This document shows, one piece after another, positions 26,207 to 35,456 of a stretch of 64,000 nt of DNA. The stretch comes from Micromonospora lutea. GTDB taxonomy: Bacteria > Actinomycetota > Actinomycetes > Mycobacteriales > Micromonosporaceae. The notes under the pieces are model-generated. The model was not told the DNA's origin and made no database searches. It was given only the letters and a program-made list of their open reading frames with translations. Made by a program: the position numbers and the translations under genes. The stretch lies in contig NZ_BOPB01000009.1 in NCBI RefSeq assembly GCF_016863535.1, positions 248,001 through 312,000 of the forward strand. The letters are read 5' to 3'. How positions within the stretch are numbered: the stretch's first letter is position 1; each line of letters begins with the position of its first letter.

Positions 26207-28951
26207 TCAGCTGTCGCCGCCGGTCTCGCCGACCGGGGCGGCGTTGACGTCGTCGATGGCGTACTTCTTGGTCGCCTCGGCCGGCACGCCGGCCGGCACC
26301 GCTCCGCGCAGCGCGAGCTGTCGCAGCGTCGCGACCGCGATCGACTCGGCGTCGACGTGGAAGTGCCGCCGCAGCGCGTGCCGGGTGTCGGAGAGGCCGA
26401 ACCCGTCGGTGCCCAGCGAGGTCCAGTCACCCGGCACCCACCGGGAGATCAGGTCCGGCACCGCCCGCATCCAGTCGCTGACCGCGACCTTCGGCCCCTC
26501 GGCGTCAGCCAGCTTGCGTTGGACGTACGGCACCCGCTGCTCGGTGCCCGGGTTCAGGAGGTTGTACTCCTCGCACTCCACCGCGTCGCGGCGCAGTTCC
26601 GTCCACGAGGTCACCGACCAGACGTCGGCGGCCACCCCCCAGTCCTGCGCCAGCAACTGCTGCGCCTTGAGGGCCCACTGCATGCCGGTGCCGGAGGCCA
26701 GCAGGTTCGCCCGGGGGGCGTCACCGTCCAGCGCGGGAGCGGGGGAGTAGCGGTGGATGCCCTTGACGATGCCTTCGACGTCCACGCCCTCGGGCTCCGC
26801 CGGCTGGTGGATCGGCTCGTTGTAGACGGTCAGGTAGTAGAAGACGTTCTCCTGCTCCTCGCCGTACATCCGGTGCAGGCCGCGCTCCATGATGTGCGCG
26901 ATCTCGAACGCGAACGCCGGGTCGTAGGCGACCACCGCCGGGTTGGTGGCGGCCAGCAGCAGGGAGTGTCCGTCCTCGTGCTGGAGCCCTTCGCCGTTGA
27001 GGGTGGTGCGTCCGGCGGTGGCGCCGAGCAGGAAACCCCGGGTCATCTGGTCCGCCGCAGCCCAGAGGCCGTCACCGGTGCGCTGGAACCCGAACATCGA
27101 GTAGAAGATGTACATCGGGATCATCGGCTCGTCGTGGGTGGCGTACGACGTGCCGGCCGCGGTGAACGAGGCGACCGAACCCGCCTCGTTGATCCCCTCG
27201 TGCAGGATCTGCCCGACGGTCGACTCCTTGTACGACAGGAACAGCTCCCGGTCGACGGAGGTGTACCGCTGGCCGTGCGGCGAGTAGATCTTGGCGGTCG
27301 GGAAGATGGAGTCCAGGCCGAAGGTGCGTGCCTCGTCGGGAATGATCGGCACCCAGCGCTTGCCGAACTCCTTGTCCTTCATCAGGTCCTTGAGCAGCCG
27401 GACGAAGGCCATCGTGGTGGCCACCTTCTGCTTGCCCGAACCGCGCTTGACGTCGGCGAAGCGCTCCGCGCCCGGGATTTTCAACGTCTTGGCGCTGGTC
27501 CGCCGGGTCGGCAGGTAGCCGCCGAGCTGCCGGCGCCGCTCGTGCAGGTACTGCATCTCGTCGGACTTCTCGTCCGGCCGCAGGTACGGCGGCAGGTAGG
27601 GGTTCTCCTCCAGCGCCGAGTCCGGGATGTCGAGGTAGAGCCGGTCGCGGAAGGTCTTCAGATCCGCCAGCGTCAGCTTCTTCATCTGGTGCGTGGCGTT
27701 GCGGCCCTCGAACTGCGAGCCGAGCGTCCAACCCTTGATCGTCTTGGCCAGGATAACGGTGGGCTGACCGGTGTGCTCCGCCGCCGCCTTGTAGGCCGCG
27801 TACAGCTTGCGGTAGTCGTGCCCGCCCCGCTTGAGGTTCCAGATCTCGTCGTCGGTGAGCTCCTCGACCATCTTGCGGGTCCGCGGGTCACGGCCGAAGA
27901 AGTGCTCCCGCACGTACGCCCCGGACTCCGCCTTGTAGGTCTGGTAGTCGCCGTCGGGCGTGGTGTTCATCAGGTTGACCAGCGCACCATCGGTGTCGGC
28001 GGCGAGCAGTGGGTCCCACTCCCGTCCCCAGACCACCTTGATGACGTTCCATCCGGCGCCCCGGAAGAACGCCTCCAGCTCCTGCATGACCTTGCCGTTG
28101 CCGCGTACCGGCCCGTCCAGCCGCTGCAGGTTGCAGTTGATCACGAAGGTGAGGTTGTCCAGCTCCTCGCGGGCCGCCACCCCGATCGCGCCGAGGGTCT
28201 CCGGCTCGTCCATCTCGCCATCGCCGAGGAAGGCCCAGACGTGCTGGTCGGAGGTGTCCTTGATGCCCCGGTGCTGCAGGTAGCGGTTGAACCGGGCCTG
28301 GTAGATGGCGTTCAGGCCGCCCAGACCCATGGAAACCGTGGGAAACTCCCAGAAGTCCGGCATCAGCCGGGGGTGCGGGTACGAGGGGAGGCCGCCGCCG
28401 GGGTGGGACAGCTCCTGCCGGAAACCGTCCAGCTGGTTCTCGCTGAGTCGACCCTCCAGGAACGCCCGCGCGTACATGCCGGGGGAGGCGTGCCCCTGGT
28501 AGAAGATGTGGTCGCCGCCACCCGGGTGTTCCTTGCCCCGGAAGAAGTGGTTGAAGCCGACCTCGTAGAGCGAGGCCGAGCTCGCGAAGGTCGAGATGTG
28601 GCCACCAACGCCGATCTCCGGCCGCTGCGCGCGGTGCACCAGCATCGCCGCGTTCCACCGCACGTACGCCCGGATCCGGCGCTCCACGTGCTCGTCGCCG
28701 GGGAACCACGGTTCGCGCTCCGGCGGGATGGTGTTGATGTAGTCGGTGGTGGTCAGCGACGGCACCCCGACCTGACGCTCCCGGGCGCGCTCGAGCAGCC
28801 GCAGCATGACGTAGCGGGCTCGCTTGGTGCCACGGTCGTCGATGACACCGTCGAGCGACTCGACCCACTCGCTGGTTTCTTCGGGGTCGATGTCCGGAAG
28901 CTGGCTCGGCAGGCCGGCCGTGATCACCGGGCGCTTGCGTTCCGTAGCCAC
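26207..28951 (-). CDS. aceE: Pyruvate dehydrogenase E1 component, homodimeric type
   Basis: The GTG at 28951 ([15 protein letters not shown]) has GAGGGAA about 7 bases upstream and gives 914 residues, normal for AceE. The thiamine pyrophosphate motif is seen as [10 protein letters not shown] followed by [12 protein letters not shown]. It decarboxylates pyruvate and passes the acetyl group to the E2 lipoyl domain, feeding acetyl-CoA into the TCA cycle and the fab genes nearby. In many actinobacteria aceE lies close to fasR and to DUF3052/ahpE, as here. E2 and E3 are not in the window. Confidence 0.95.
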   Translation of the reverse strand: MATERKRPVITAGLPSQLPDIDPEETSEWVESLDGVIDDRGTKRARYVMLRLLERARERQVGVPSLTTTDYINTIPPEREPWFPGDEHVERRIRAYVRWNAAMLVHRAQRPEIGVGGHISTFASSASLYEVGFNHFFRGKEHPGGGDHIFYQGHASPGMYARAFLEGRLSENQLDGFRQELSHPGGGLPSYPHPRLMPDFWEFPTVSMGLGGLNAIYQARFNRYLQHRGIKDTSDQHVWAFLGDGEMDEPETLGAIGVAAREELDNLTFVINCNLQRLDGPVRGNGKVMQELEAFFRGAGWNVIKVVWGREWDPLLAADTDGALVNLMNTTPDGDYQTYKAESGAYVREHFFGRDPRTRKMVEELTDDEIWNLKRGGHDYRKLYAAYKAAAEHTGQPTVILAKTIKGWTLGSQFEGRNATHQMKKLTLADLKTFRDRLYLDIPDSALEENPYLPPYLRPDEKSDEMQYLHERRRQLGGYLPTRRTSAKTLKIPGAERFADVKRGSGKQKVATTMAFVRLLKDLMKDKEFGKRWVPIIPDEARTFGLDSIFPTAKIYSPHGQRYTSVDRELFLSYKESTVGQILHEGINEAGSVASFTAAGTSYATHDEPMIPMYIFYSMFGFQRTGDGLWAAADQMTRGFLLGATAGRTTLNGEGLQHEDGHSLLLAATNPAVVAYDPAFAFEIAHIMERGLHRMYGEEQENVFYYLTVYNEPIHQPAEPEGVDVEGIVKGIHRYSPAPALDGDAPRANLLASGTGMQWALKAQQLLAQDWGVAADVWSVTSWTELRRDAVECEEYNLLNPGTEQRVPYVQRKLADAEGPKVAVSDWMRAVPDLISRWVPGDWTSLGTDGFGLSDTRHALRRHFHVDAESIAVATLRQLALRGAVPAGVPAEATKKYAIDDVNAAPVGETGGDS

Positions 28952-29150
28952 AGGCGTTCCCTCGGTTGTGTGTGGGATAGGTCTCTGCCACCATCCTGCC
29001 CCGTCGCGGCGCTCGGCGTCACGTCCACCCGGCCGAAGGGCGACGCGCGACACACGTACCGACCAGTAACTATGTCGGTTCCGTGACGGCCGCGAGCAGG
29101 CGCGTCGGCGGGGTTCGGCGGGCCGTCACCGGGTGAGGAAGAATGCGGAT

Positions 29151-29555
29151 GTGCGTAGCGAGCTGATCACCGTCCGGACCGGTTCCCGGCCGACCGTCCG
29201 GGACATCACGGCCGAGGCCGAGCAGTTCGTCGCCAACTCCGGCGACGGGCTGCTGCACGTCTTCGTGCCGCACGCCACCGCCGGTGTGGCCGTCATCGAG
29301 ACCGGATCAGGTTCGGACGACGACCTGATCACCGCGCTGGACGCGGTACTGCCGACCGACGAACGGTGGCGGCACCGGCACGGCTCACCGGGACACGGCC
29401 GGGATCACGTGCTGCCCGCCTTCATCGCCCCGTACGCGACGCTGCCCGTGCTCGGTGGGCGACTGGCCCTGGGCACCTGGCAGTCGATCTGCCTGGTCGA
29501 CACCAACGGCGACAACCCCACCCGGCAGGTCCGCTTCTCCTTCCTGCCCGGCTGA
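29151..29555 (+). CDS. YjbQ/UPF0047 family protein
   Basis: I chose the GTG at 29151 (VRSELITVRTG), with GAGGAAG about 10 bases upstream; GTG at 29133 is possible. About 134 residues match the family by VFVPHATAGVAVIE, HGRDHVLPAF and GTWQSICLVD. YjbQ proteins are small trimers with a metal site; E. coli YjbQ can act as a secondary thiamin-phosphate synthase. It is divergent from aceE, a thiamin diphosphate enzyme, and followed by another such enzyme. Confidence 0.88.
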   Translation: MRSELITVRTGSRPTVRDITAEAEQFVANSGDGLLHVFVPHATAGVAVIETGSGSDDDLITALDAVLPTDERWRHRHGSPGHGRDHVLPAFIAPYATLPVLGGRLALGTWQSICLVDTNGDNPTRQVRFSFLPG

Positions 29556-29627
29556 GCCGCCCCAGTTCGATCCCCGGCCCGACCGGGTGAGACACGCTCG
29601 ACTGTGCGCGGCGTGCGTTGGTCGGTA

Positions 29628-32294
29628 ATGCTGTCGGACGTGACCACCCCGCAGGATCTCGACGACCGGTTCCGGGAGTCCCTGGCCGCCCTCACCACAC
29701 CGCCGCACCGTACCGACCCGGCGGGGCCGGTGGCCGAAGGCAGCGCGCTGACCGGTGCCCAACTGCTGGAGCTCTTCGACGCCCAGGTCACCAGCCGGCA
29801 ACTCGATCTGGCTGGCCGCTGGCTGCGCAGCTTCGGTGAGGGCTACTACACCATCGGCTCCGCAGGTCACGAGGGCAACGCGGCGGTGGCGGCAGCCCTC
29901 CGACCCACGGACCCGGCCCTGCTGCACTACCGCTCCGGCGCCTTCTACTGCGTCCGGGCCGCCCAGGCCGCTCAGGCCGCTCAACCTGCTCAGGCCCGCC
30001 CGGCCACGGACGTCGCCGGAGCGGGTCGGCCCGGCGAATCCGGCGCGACCGGCCAGCCCGCCCCGCAACCCGTCTCTGCGGAGACCAGCGGACAGGAGTC
30101 CGTCCCCGTCGCCTCGGGTCAGCCGGCCACCGGTCCGGTCACGGCAGAAAGCGACTCGACCGCCGGTGCATCCGCAGACTCCGGCCAGGCCGCCGGCGTC
30201 GAAGACGTCGAGTCGGATCCGGTGGTGCCAGCGGCCCACTCCCGGCCGGTCACCGCGCCCGGGCCGGTCGGCGCGCCCGGCGACGGTGACCCGCCCGGCG
30301 GACTCCGGATGACGGTCGTCAAACGGCCGGTGTCCCGGGCGTACACCGACGCGGCCCGGGACGCCCTGCGTGGCATGGTGGCCTCCAGCCAGGAACCGAT
30401 CGCCGGTGGGCGGCACAAGGTGTTCGGCCATGCCGACCTCGCGGTGGTGCCGACCACCTCCACCATCGCATCGCACCTGCCCCGAGCGGTCGGCATGGGC
30501 CTCGCCGTGGAGCGGCTGCGCCGGCTGGACGCCCGAGGAGAAGCGAACCGGGGTACCCCGGAACCCGAGCCGGCACCCTGGCCGGCCGACGCCATCGTGG
30601 TCTGTTCGTTCGGCGACGCCTCGATCAACCATGCCAGCGCCACGGCCGCGTTGAACACCGCCGGCTGGTACGACCACACCGGCCTGCGTATCCCGGTGCT
30701 CTTCGTCTGCGAGGACAACGGGCTGGGCATCAGTGTCCGGTCCCCCCAGGGCTGGGTGGCGACGGCCCTGCGGTCCAAGCCCGGCATCCGGTACTTCGCC
30801 GCGGACGGGTCCGACCTGGTCGGCACGTACGAGGCGGCGGTCGAGGCGGCGGCCTGGGTACGCCGGCACCGCCGCCCGGCCGTGCTGCATCTGACCACGG
30901 TGCGGCTGATGGGTCATGCCGGCGCGGACGCCGAGAGCGCCTACCGCACCGCCGCCGAGATCGCCGCCGACGTGGACCGTGATCCGCTGGTCGCCACCGC
31001 GCGGCGGCTGGTCGACGCGGGTCTGGCCAGCGGCACGGAACTGCTGGACCGCTACGACGAGATTGGTTGGCAGGTCCGCCGCATCGCCGAGCAGGTGCTC
31101 GACGAGCCGAAGCTGGCCGATGCCGCTGAGGTGATCGCCCCGCTGGCACCGCGCCGGCCGGTCCGGGTCGCCCTGGCGGTCGCCGACGCGGGCACCCGCG
31201 CGGCCGGGCCGGACGCCGGGGAGCGGGCCGAGGCGTTCGGCGGCAAGCCGCCGGAACTGGCCGGGCCGCTCACCCTCGCGCAGAGCATCAACGCGGCGCT
31301 CACCGACGGGCTGCTCAACCACCCCCAGATGGCGGTCTTCGGCGAGGACGTCGCCGTCAAGGGCGGGGTCTACGGGGTGACCAAGGGGCTGCGGGACCGG
31401 TTCGGCGCCGCCCGGGTGTTCGACACGTTGCTCGACGAGACCTCGATCCTCGGCCTCGGTCTCGGCGCGGGCCTGGCCGGGATGCTGCCGGTGCCGGAGA
31501 TCCAGTATCTGGCGTACCTGCACAACGCCGAGGACCAGCTACGGGGCGAAGCGGCGACCATGCGGTTCTTCTCACAGGGGGCGTGGCGCAACCCGATGGT
31601 GGTGCGGGTTGCCGGGCTGGCGTACCAGGAGGGCTTCGGGGGCCACTTCCACAACGACAACTCGGTGGCCGTGCTGCGGGACGTACCGGGCCTGGTGATC
31701 GCCGTGCCGGCCCGACCGGACGACGCGGCGGCGATGCTGCGGACCTGTCTGGCGAGCGCGGCCGTGGACGGCAGCGTCTGCGTGTTCCTGGAGCCGATCG
31801 CGCTCTACCACACTCGTGATCTCTACACCGACGGTGACGGTGAGTGGTTGGCGAGCTATCCCGAGCCAAGCGCCTGGGCCGGCGGCCACGTGCCGGTCGG
31901 GCGGGCCCGCGTGTACGGGGTCGGTTCGGCCGAGGACGTCACCATCATCACCTTCGGTAACGGCGTCCGGATGTCGCTGCGGGCCGCCTCCACGCTGGCT
32001 GACGAGGGGATCGGCACCCGGGTCGTGGACCTGCGTTGGCTCGCGCCACTGCCGGTGGCCGACCTCATCCGGGAGGCCGCGGCGACCGGCCGGGTACTGG
32101 TGGTGGACGAGACACGCCGATCCGGTGGGGTGGGCGAAGGGGTGATCGCCGCGCTGGTGGATGCCGGATATGTCGGCGCCGCACGCCGGGTGGCAGCGGT
32201 TGACTCTTTCGTGCCGCTGGGTCCGGCCGCCCGGCAGGTCCTGGTGTCCGAGGAGGCCATCACCCAGGGTGCCCGTACGCTGCTGGCACGGTAA
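29628..32294 (+). CDS. Fused 2-oxoacid dehydrogenase E1 alpha-beta, with a long internal insert
   Basis: The product of about 888 residues joins an E1 alpha part (HYRSGAFY, GGRHKVFG, the thiamin diphosphate motif GDASINHASATAALNTA) to an E1 beta part (FGEDVAVKGGVYG, GLAYQEGFGGHFHNDNS, and a transketolase C-terminal domain). Such fusions decarboxylate branched-chain or other 2-oxoacids. Residues about 112-240 are a Pro/Ala/Gly/Ser-rich low-complexity stretch placed between HYRSGAFYCVRA and DALRGMVASSQEPIAGG, where I would expect only a short link. No E2 gene adjoins. ATG at 29628 was preferred; the GTG at 29604 is possible. Confidence 0.88.
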   Translation: MLSDVTTPQDLDDRFRESLAALTTPPHRTDPAGPVAEGSALTGAQLLELFDAQVTSRQLDLAGRWLRSFGEGYYTIGSAGHEGNAAVAAALRPTDPALLHYRSGAFYCVRAAQAAQAAQPAQARPATDVAGAGRPGESGATGQPAPQPVSAETSGQESVPVASGQPATGPVTAESDSTAGASADSGQAAGVEDVESDPVVPAAHSRPVTAPGPVGAPGDGDPPGGLRMTVVKRPVSRAYTDAARDALRGMVASSQEPIAGGRHKVFGHADLAVVPTTSTIASHLPRAVGMGLAVERLRRLDARGEANRGTPEPEPAPWPADAIVVCSFGDASINHASATAALNTAGWYDHTGLRIPVLFVCEDNGLGISVRSPQGWVATALRSKPGIRYFAADGSDLVGTYEAAVEAAAWVRRHRRPAVLHLTTVRLMGHAGADAESAYRTAAEIAADVDRDPLVATARRLVDAGLASGTELLDRYDEIGWQVRRIAEQVLDEPKLADAAEVIAPLAPRRPVRVALAVADAGTRAAGPDAGERAEAFGGKPPELAGPLTLAQSINAALTDGLLNHPQMAVFGEDVAVKGGVYGVTKGLRDRFGAARVFDTLLDETSILGLGLGAGLAGMLPVPEIQYLAYLHNAEDQLRGEAATMRFFSQGAWRNPMVVRVAGLAYQEGFGGHFHNDNSVAVLRDVPGLVIAVPARPDDAAAMLRTCLASAAVDGSVCVFLEPIALYHTRDLYTDGDGEWLASYPEPSAWAGGHVPVGRARVYGVGSAEDVTIITFGNGVRMSLRAASTLADEGIGTRVVDLRWLAPLPVADLIREAAATGRVLVVDETRRSGGVGEGVIAALVDAGYVGAARRVAAVDSFVPLGPAARQVLVSEEAITQGARTLLAR

Positions 32295-32403
32295 ATTTCG
32301 TTCCACCCGGTGCGCCACTTGCGCAGGAGGGCACAACTGTGTGGACTTTGCCTGACGGCGTCGAACAGACGCCGGTTGAGACGAGATGAGGAGGCACGCG
32401 ACA

Positions 32404-32841
32404 GTGAGCGCGACCGCTGGTCAGGCTGCTGACGGGGTACGCAGCCTGGCGGACCGGTTCGGCATCGAGCCGGGGATGGTCGTCATGGAGATGGGCTACG
32501 ACGACGACGTCGATTCCGATCTCCGGGACGCCCTGACCGACCGTTGTGGAGATCTTGTCGACGAGGACACCGACGAGGTGGTCGACGCGGTGCTGGTCTG
32601 GTACCGGGATGGCGACGGTGATCTTTTCGAGCTGCTCGTCGACGCCCTCGGCCCACTGGCCGACAACGGGGTCGTGTGGCTGCTGACGCCCAAGGCCGGC
32701 CGCGAGGGCCACGTCGAGCCGAGCGAGATCGCCGAGTCGGCACCCACCGCCGGCCTCCAGCAGACTTCCACGATCAACGCGGGCCGGGACTGGAGCGGTG
32801 CCCGACTGGTGCTACGTCGCGGGGCCAAGAGCAAGAAGTGA
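32404..32841 (+). CDS. DUF3052 family protein
   Basis: Start at GTG 32404 (VSATAGQAADGVRSLADRF), with GAGGAGG 9 bases upstream, gives 145 residues. The acidic MEMGYDDDVDSDLRDAL segment is diagnostic for DUF3052. The function is unknown, but the gene lies near aceE and ahpE in many actinobacteria, as here, and may share their control. Confidence 0.88.
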   Translation: MSATAGQAADGVRSLADRFGIEPGMVVMEMGYDDDVDSDLRDALTDRCGDLVDEDTDEVVDAVLVWYRDGDGDLFELLVDALGPLADNGVVWLLTPKAGREGHVEPSEIAESAPTAGLQQTSTINAGRDWSGARLVLRRGAKSKK

Positions 32842-32893
32842 CCCGCCCCGGCGAGCGACCGAGGCCGCTCCGGAACCGATCCGAGGAGTACGC

Positions 32894-33358
32894 ATGCCCA
32901 TCGAGGTTGGCGCCCAGGCACCCGACTTCGTGTTGAAGGACCAGAACAACCAGGAGGTCCGACTCTCCGACTTCCGGGGCCGGCGTACCGTCCTGCTGGT
33001 CTTCTACCCGCTGGCGTTCACCGGAGTGTGCCAGGGCGAGCTGACCGAGGTACGGGACAACCTCGACGAGTACGTCAACGACGAAACCCAGTTGTTGACC
33101 GTCAGCGTCGACTCGGTCTTCGCTCACAAGGTCTGGGCGGATCGGGAGGACTACCAGTTCCCGCTGCTGTCGGACTTCTGGCCGCACGGCGCCGTCGCTC
33201 AGGCGTACGGCGTCTTCAACGACGTGGCCGGCATCGCCAACCGGGGCACCTTCGTCATCGACCGGGCCGGCGTGATCCGATTCGCCGAGATGACCATGCC
33301 CGGTGAATCCCGCGACCAGCAGGGCTGGCGCAAGGCCCTGGCGGAGGCCGTGGCCTGA
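32894..33358 (+). CDS. ahpE: One-Cys AhpE-like peroxiredoxin
   Basis: The 154 residues have a thioredoxin fold with the peroxidatic Cys46 in FYPLAFTGVCQGE. No second Cys exists, so it is a one-Cys type that needs an external thiol such as mycothiol/mycoredoxin. It reduces peroxides and peroxynitrite in the cytoplasm. GAGGAG lies 5 bases before the ATG. It follows the DUF3052 gene after 52 bases. Confidence 0.92.
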   Translation: MPIEVGAQAPDFVLKDQNNQEVRLSDFRGRRTVLLVFYPLAFTGVCQGELTEVRDNLDEYVNDETQLLTVSVDSVFAHKVWADREDYQFPLLSDFWPHGAVAQAYGVFNDVAGIANRGTFVIDRAGVIRFAEMTMPGESRDQQGWRKALAEAVA

Positions 33359-33444
33359 GGCGGTCCACCCGAAGTGAGGCGTCCGTCCGGGCCGGCGGGT
33401 GGCAGGGTAAGCTTGCCAACCGCCGGCCCGCCGTACGGCGTTCC

Positions 33445-33519
33445 GGGCGCGTAGCTCAGTGGGAGAGCACTCGCCTTACAAGCGAGGGGTCGCAGGTTCG
33501 AAACCTGCCGCGCCCACCA
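33445..33519 (+). tRNA. tRNA-Val (anticodon TAC)
   Basis: The acceptor arms GGGCGCG and CGCGCCC pair fully. The D-arm GCTC...GAGC, anticodon stem CTCGC/GCGAG with loop CTTACAA, and T-arm GCAGG-TTCGAAA-CCTGC are all standard. The 3' CCA is encoded. It lies in the gap between the ahpE and VOC genes. Confidence 0.97.
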
Positions 33520-33528
33520 GTACCAACA

Positions 33529-33557
33529 ACGGCCCGGAGATCGATTCTCCGGGCCGT
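33529..33557. terminator. Hairpin after tRNA-Val
   Basis: A perfect 12-bp stem (33529-33540 with 33546-33557) and 5-base loop, just after the tRNA and just before the end of the convergent VOC gene. Confidence 0.85.
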
Positions 33558-33562
33558 GACAG

Positions 33563-33976
33563 CTACTCGGCGTAGGGCTGGTCCGCGCCCTGGGCGCTGT
33601 AGCCGAGGCTCCAGATGTAGCCGTCCGGGTCGGCGAAGGAGCCGCCGTACCCACCCCAGGGAAGGGCGCCGGCGGGCTTGAGGATCGTCGCCCCGGCCCT
33701 CTCGGCCTCCGCGATGACCTCGTCGACCCGTGCCTGACTGCGGACCACGTAGGTGAGGACCAGTCCGCTGAAGCCGCTGCCTTCCGGGCTCGTGCCCACC
33801 TGGTCGGCCAGGCCCTCGCGGCCGTAGAAGCCGACCAACGAGCCGCCGTCCGATTCGAAGAACACCGAGACGCCGTAGTCATTCTTGACCTTCCAGCCGA
33901 GCCCTTCCGTGTAGAACTGCTTCGACCGGGCGAGGTCCCGGACACCGAGGAGGATCGAGCTGACGTTCGCTTTCAT
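33563..33976 (-). CDS. VOC family (glyoxalase/bleomycin resistance-like) protein
   Basis: The ATG at 33976 (MKANVSSILLGVRDLARSKQFY) has AGGAGA 6 bases upstream; it gives 137 residues. Two beta-alpha-beta-beta-beta halves and FADPDGYIWSLGY near the end are typical of VOC proteins, which bind a metal and may be lyases, dioxygenases or drug-binding proteins. The usual first metal His is not obvious. No neighbour points to a substrate. Confidence 0.85.
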   Translation of the reverse strand: MKANVSSILLGVRDLARSKQFYTEGLGWKVKNDYGVSVFFESDGGSLVGFYGREGLADQVGTSPEGSGFSGLVLTYVVRSQARVDEVIAEAERAGATILKPAGALPWGGYGGSFADPDGYIWSLGYSAQGADQPYAE

Positions 33977-34181
33977 GCCCTGTCTCCTGAGCGCGTGAGG
34001 AATGATGCACACGAGGGTCACGCTATGAGCGGCTCCGTGTCCGGCGCTTCTTGATTCCTGACCGGTTCTCACCTGCCGCCGCCCCAGCGGCGTCCACCGT
34101 CGCGCAGTGCACCGAACCTCCCTCTCCATCAGCGAGGCGGCGGTCAGTAGCGGTTGGACAGCAGCGGACGGGAGGGTTCAG

Positions 34182-34979
34182 GTGGCTTACGCCGAAGCGA
34201 ACGGCGTTCGATTCTGGTATGAGACGCACGGCGCCGGACGACCGTTGGTGCTGCTGCACGGCGGGTTCGGCGCGGTGGAGACCTTCGCCGCGATCCGGCC
34301 GGCCCTGGCGGGGCGTCGCCTCGTGGTCAGCATCGACCTACCGGGCCACGGACGCACCGCCGACGTCGGCCGGCCCCTGCGGTACGAGTCGATGGCCGAC
34401 GACGTGGCGGCGCTGATCGTTCACCTCGGACTGGCCGAGGCCGAAGTGCTCGGCTTCTCCCTCGGCGGTGGGGTCGCCCTGCGGTTGGCGGTGCAGCACC
34501 GACAGTTGCTCCGCCGTCTCGTGGTGGTGTCCGCGCCGTGCCGGCGGCAGGGCTGGTTTCCCGAGGTGCTTGCCGGTATGCCTGAGCCGGACGAGGCGGC
34601 CGCCGAACGGCTGCGTGGCACGCCGCCCGAGCAGCTCTACCGGCGTGTCGCGCCGCGCCCGCAGGATTGGCCACGGCTCTGGGTCAGAACCGGTGAGTTG
34701 CTGCGCCGCGACTACGACTGGTCACCGGAGGTCGCCGCCATCACCACACCGACGATGCTGGTCTTCGCCGACGCCGACTCGGTCCGCCCGGCACACATGG
34801 TGGAGCTCTTCGGCCTGCTCGGTGGCGGCCATCGGGACGCCGGGTGGGACGGCACCGACCGCCCGGCCGCCCGGCTGGCCGTCCTTCCTGGACTCACCCA
34901 CTACGACATCGTCGACTCACCCGCCCTCCCCGCCACGGTCCTGCCCTTCCTCACCCACTCGTCCACCCCGCCCACCTGA
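34182..34979 (+). CDS. Alpha/beta hydrolase
   Basis: The GTG at 34182 (VAYAEANGVRFWYE) has GGGAGGG about 6 bases upstream; it gives 265 residues. Motifs: LLHGGFGAVETF, DLPGHGRTAD, nucleophile GFSLGGG and the late His in LTHYD. The family covers esterases, haloperoxidases and C-C hydrolases; the substrate is unknown. It is convergent with a pseudogene and the palindromic element that follows. Confidence 0.85.
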   Translation: MAYAEANGVRFWYETHGAGRPLVLLHGGFGAVETFAAIRPALAGRRLVVSIDLPGHGRTADVGRPLRYESMADDVAALIVHLGLAEAEVLGFSLGGGVALRLAVQHRQLLRRLVVVSAPCRRQGWFPEVLAGMPEPDEAAAERLRGTPPEQLYRRVAPRPQDWPRLWVRTGELLRRDYDWSPEVAAITTPTMLVFADADSVRPAHMVELFGLLGGGHRDAGWDGTDRPAARLAVLPGLTHYDIVDSPALPATVLPFLTHSSTPPT

Positions 34980-34984
34980 CCCCG

Positions 34985-35317
34985 TTACCCCTTCGCCACG
35001 TTGATCATGAGGTTGTTGTCACCCCGCCCGGCTTGGCGCGACAACAACCTCATGATCAACCAGCGGGCCTGGCGGCGAGTGATCCGCGCCTCGGCCCGGT
35101 GCATGGCCGGGGTGTCCGGGTTCTGGGCGGGGCTGGCCGCTTTGACGAAGGCGCGACGGCCGCTGGTGGTGCGTACCCGGTCGGCGGTGCCGGGGGAGTA
35201 GCCGCCCGACTGCGACACCGCTTCGACCACCCGGTCCCCGATGATCTTCTCCACGGCGGATCGGACATCGGCGGGCAACTGGTGCCACCGTAGTCGGTTC
35301 CTCGTATCGGCCCGCAT
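34985..35317 (-). pseudogene. Truncated aminoglycoside phosphotransferase-like gene
   Basis: From the ATG at 35317 the frame gives MRADTRNRLRWHQLP, then GGYSPGTADRVRT and RRAFVKAASPAQNPDTP, the N-terminal lobe of a protein of the APH kinase family. Similarity stops after about 80 residues at EARI; the rest of the 110-residue frame is read from a palindromic element. The full kinase would need about 300 residues, with the catalytic HxD loop, which is absent. I see no remaining C-terminal part nearby. Confidence 0.65.
35000..35060. repeat. 21-bp palindromic element (GTTGATCATGAGGTTG type)
   Basis: Perfect 21-bp inverted repeat, arms 35000-35020 and 35040-35060, with a 19-base loop. It shares the GATCATG..GTTGT core with the element at 36876-36946. 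It lies exactly where the phosphotransferase-like gene is cut off. Confidence 0.85.
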
Positions 35318-35456
35318 GTCGCTCACGGTGCCCGTGGGCGGACCTGGCCGGCAAGCCGTTTCCCAGCCGGGGTGGGTAGAGCGGCTCACCTGCGAGGACT
35401 GTTCACCAGCGCAGCGGGGAAACGGCGGAGCGGACGCACCTGGGGAGGAGCGACGG

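Noticed and set aside
26042..29086. A frame of about 1000 codons on the plus strand opposite aceE
   Set aside because: It mirrors aceE codon structure in G/C-rich DNA, has no family likeness, and aceE is certain on the other strand.
29385..31523. A frame of about 700 codons opposite the fused E1 gene
   Set aside because: It is the antisense shadow of a clear enzyme gene, with no ribosome site or known domain.
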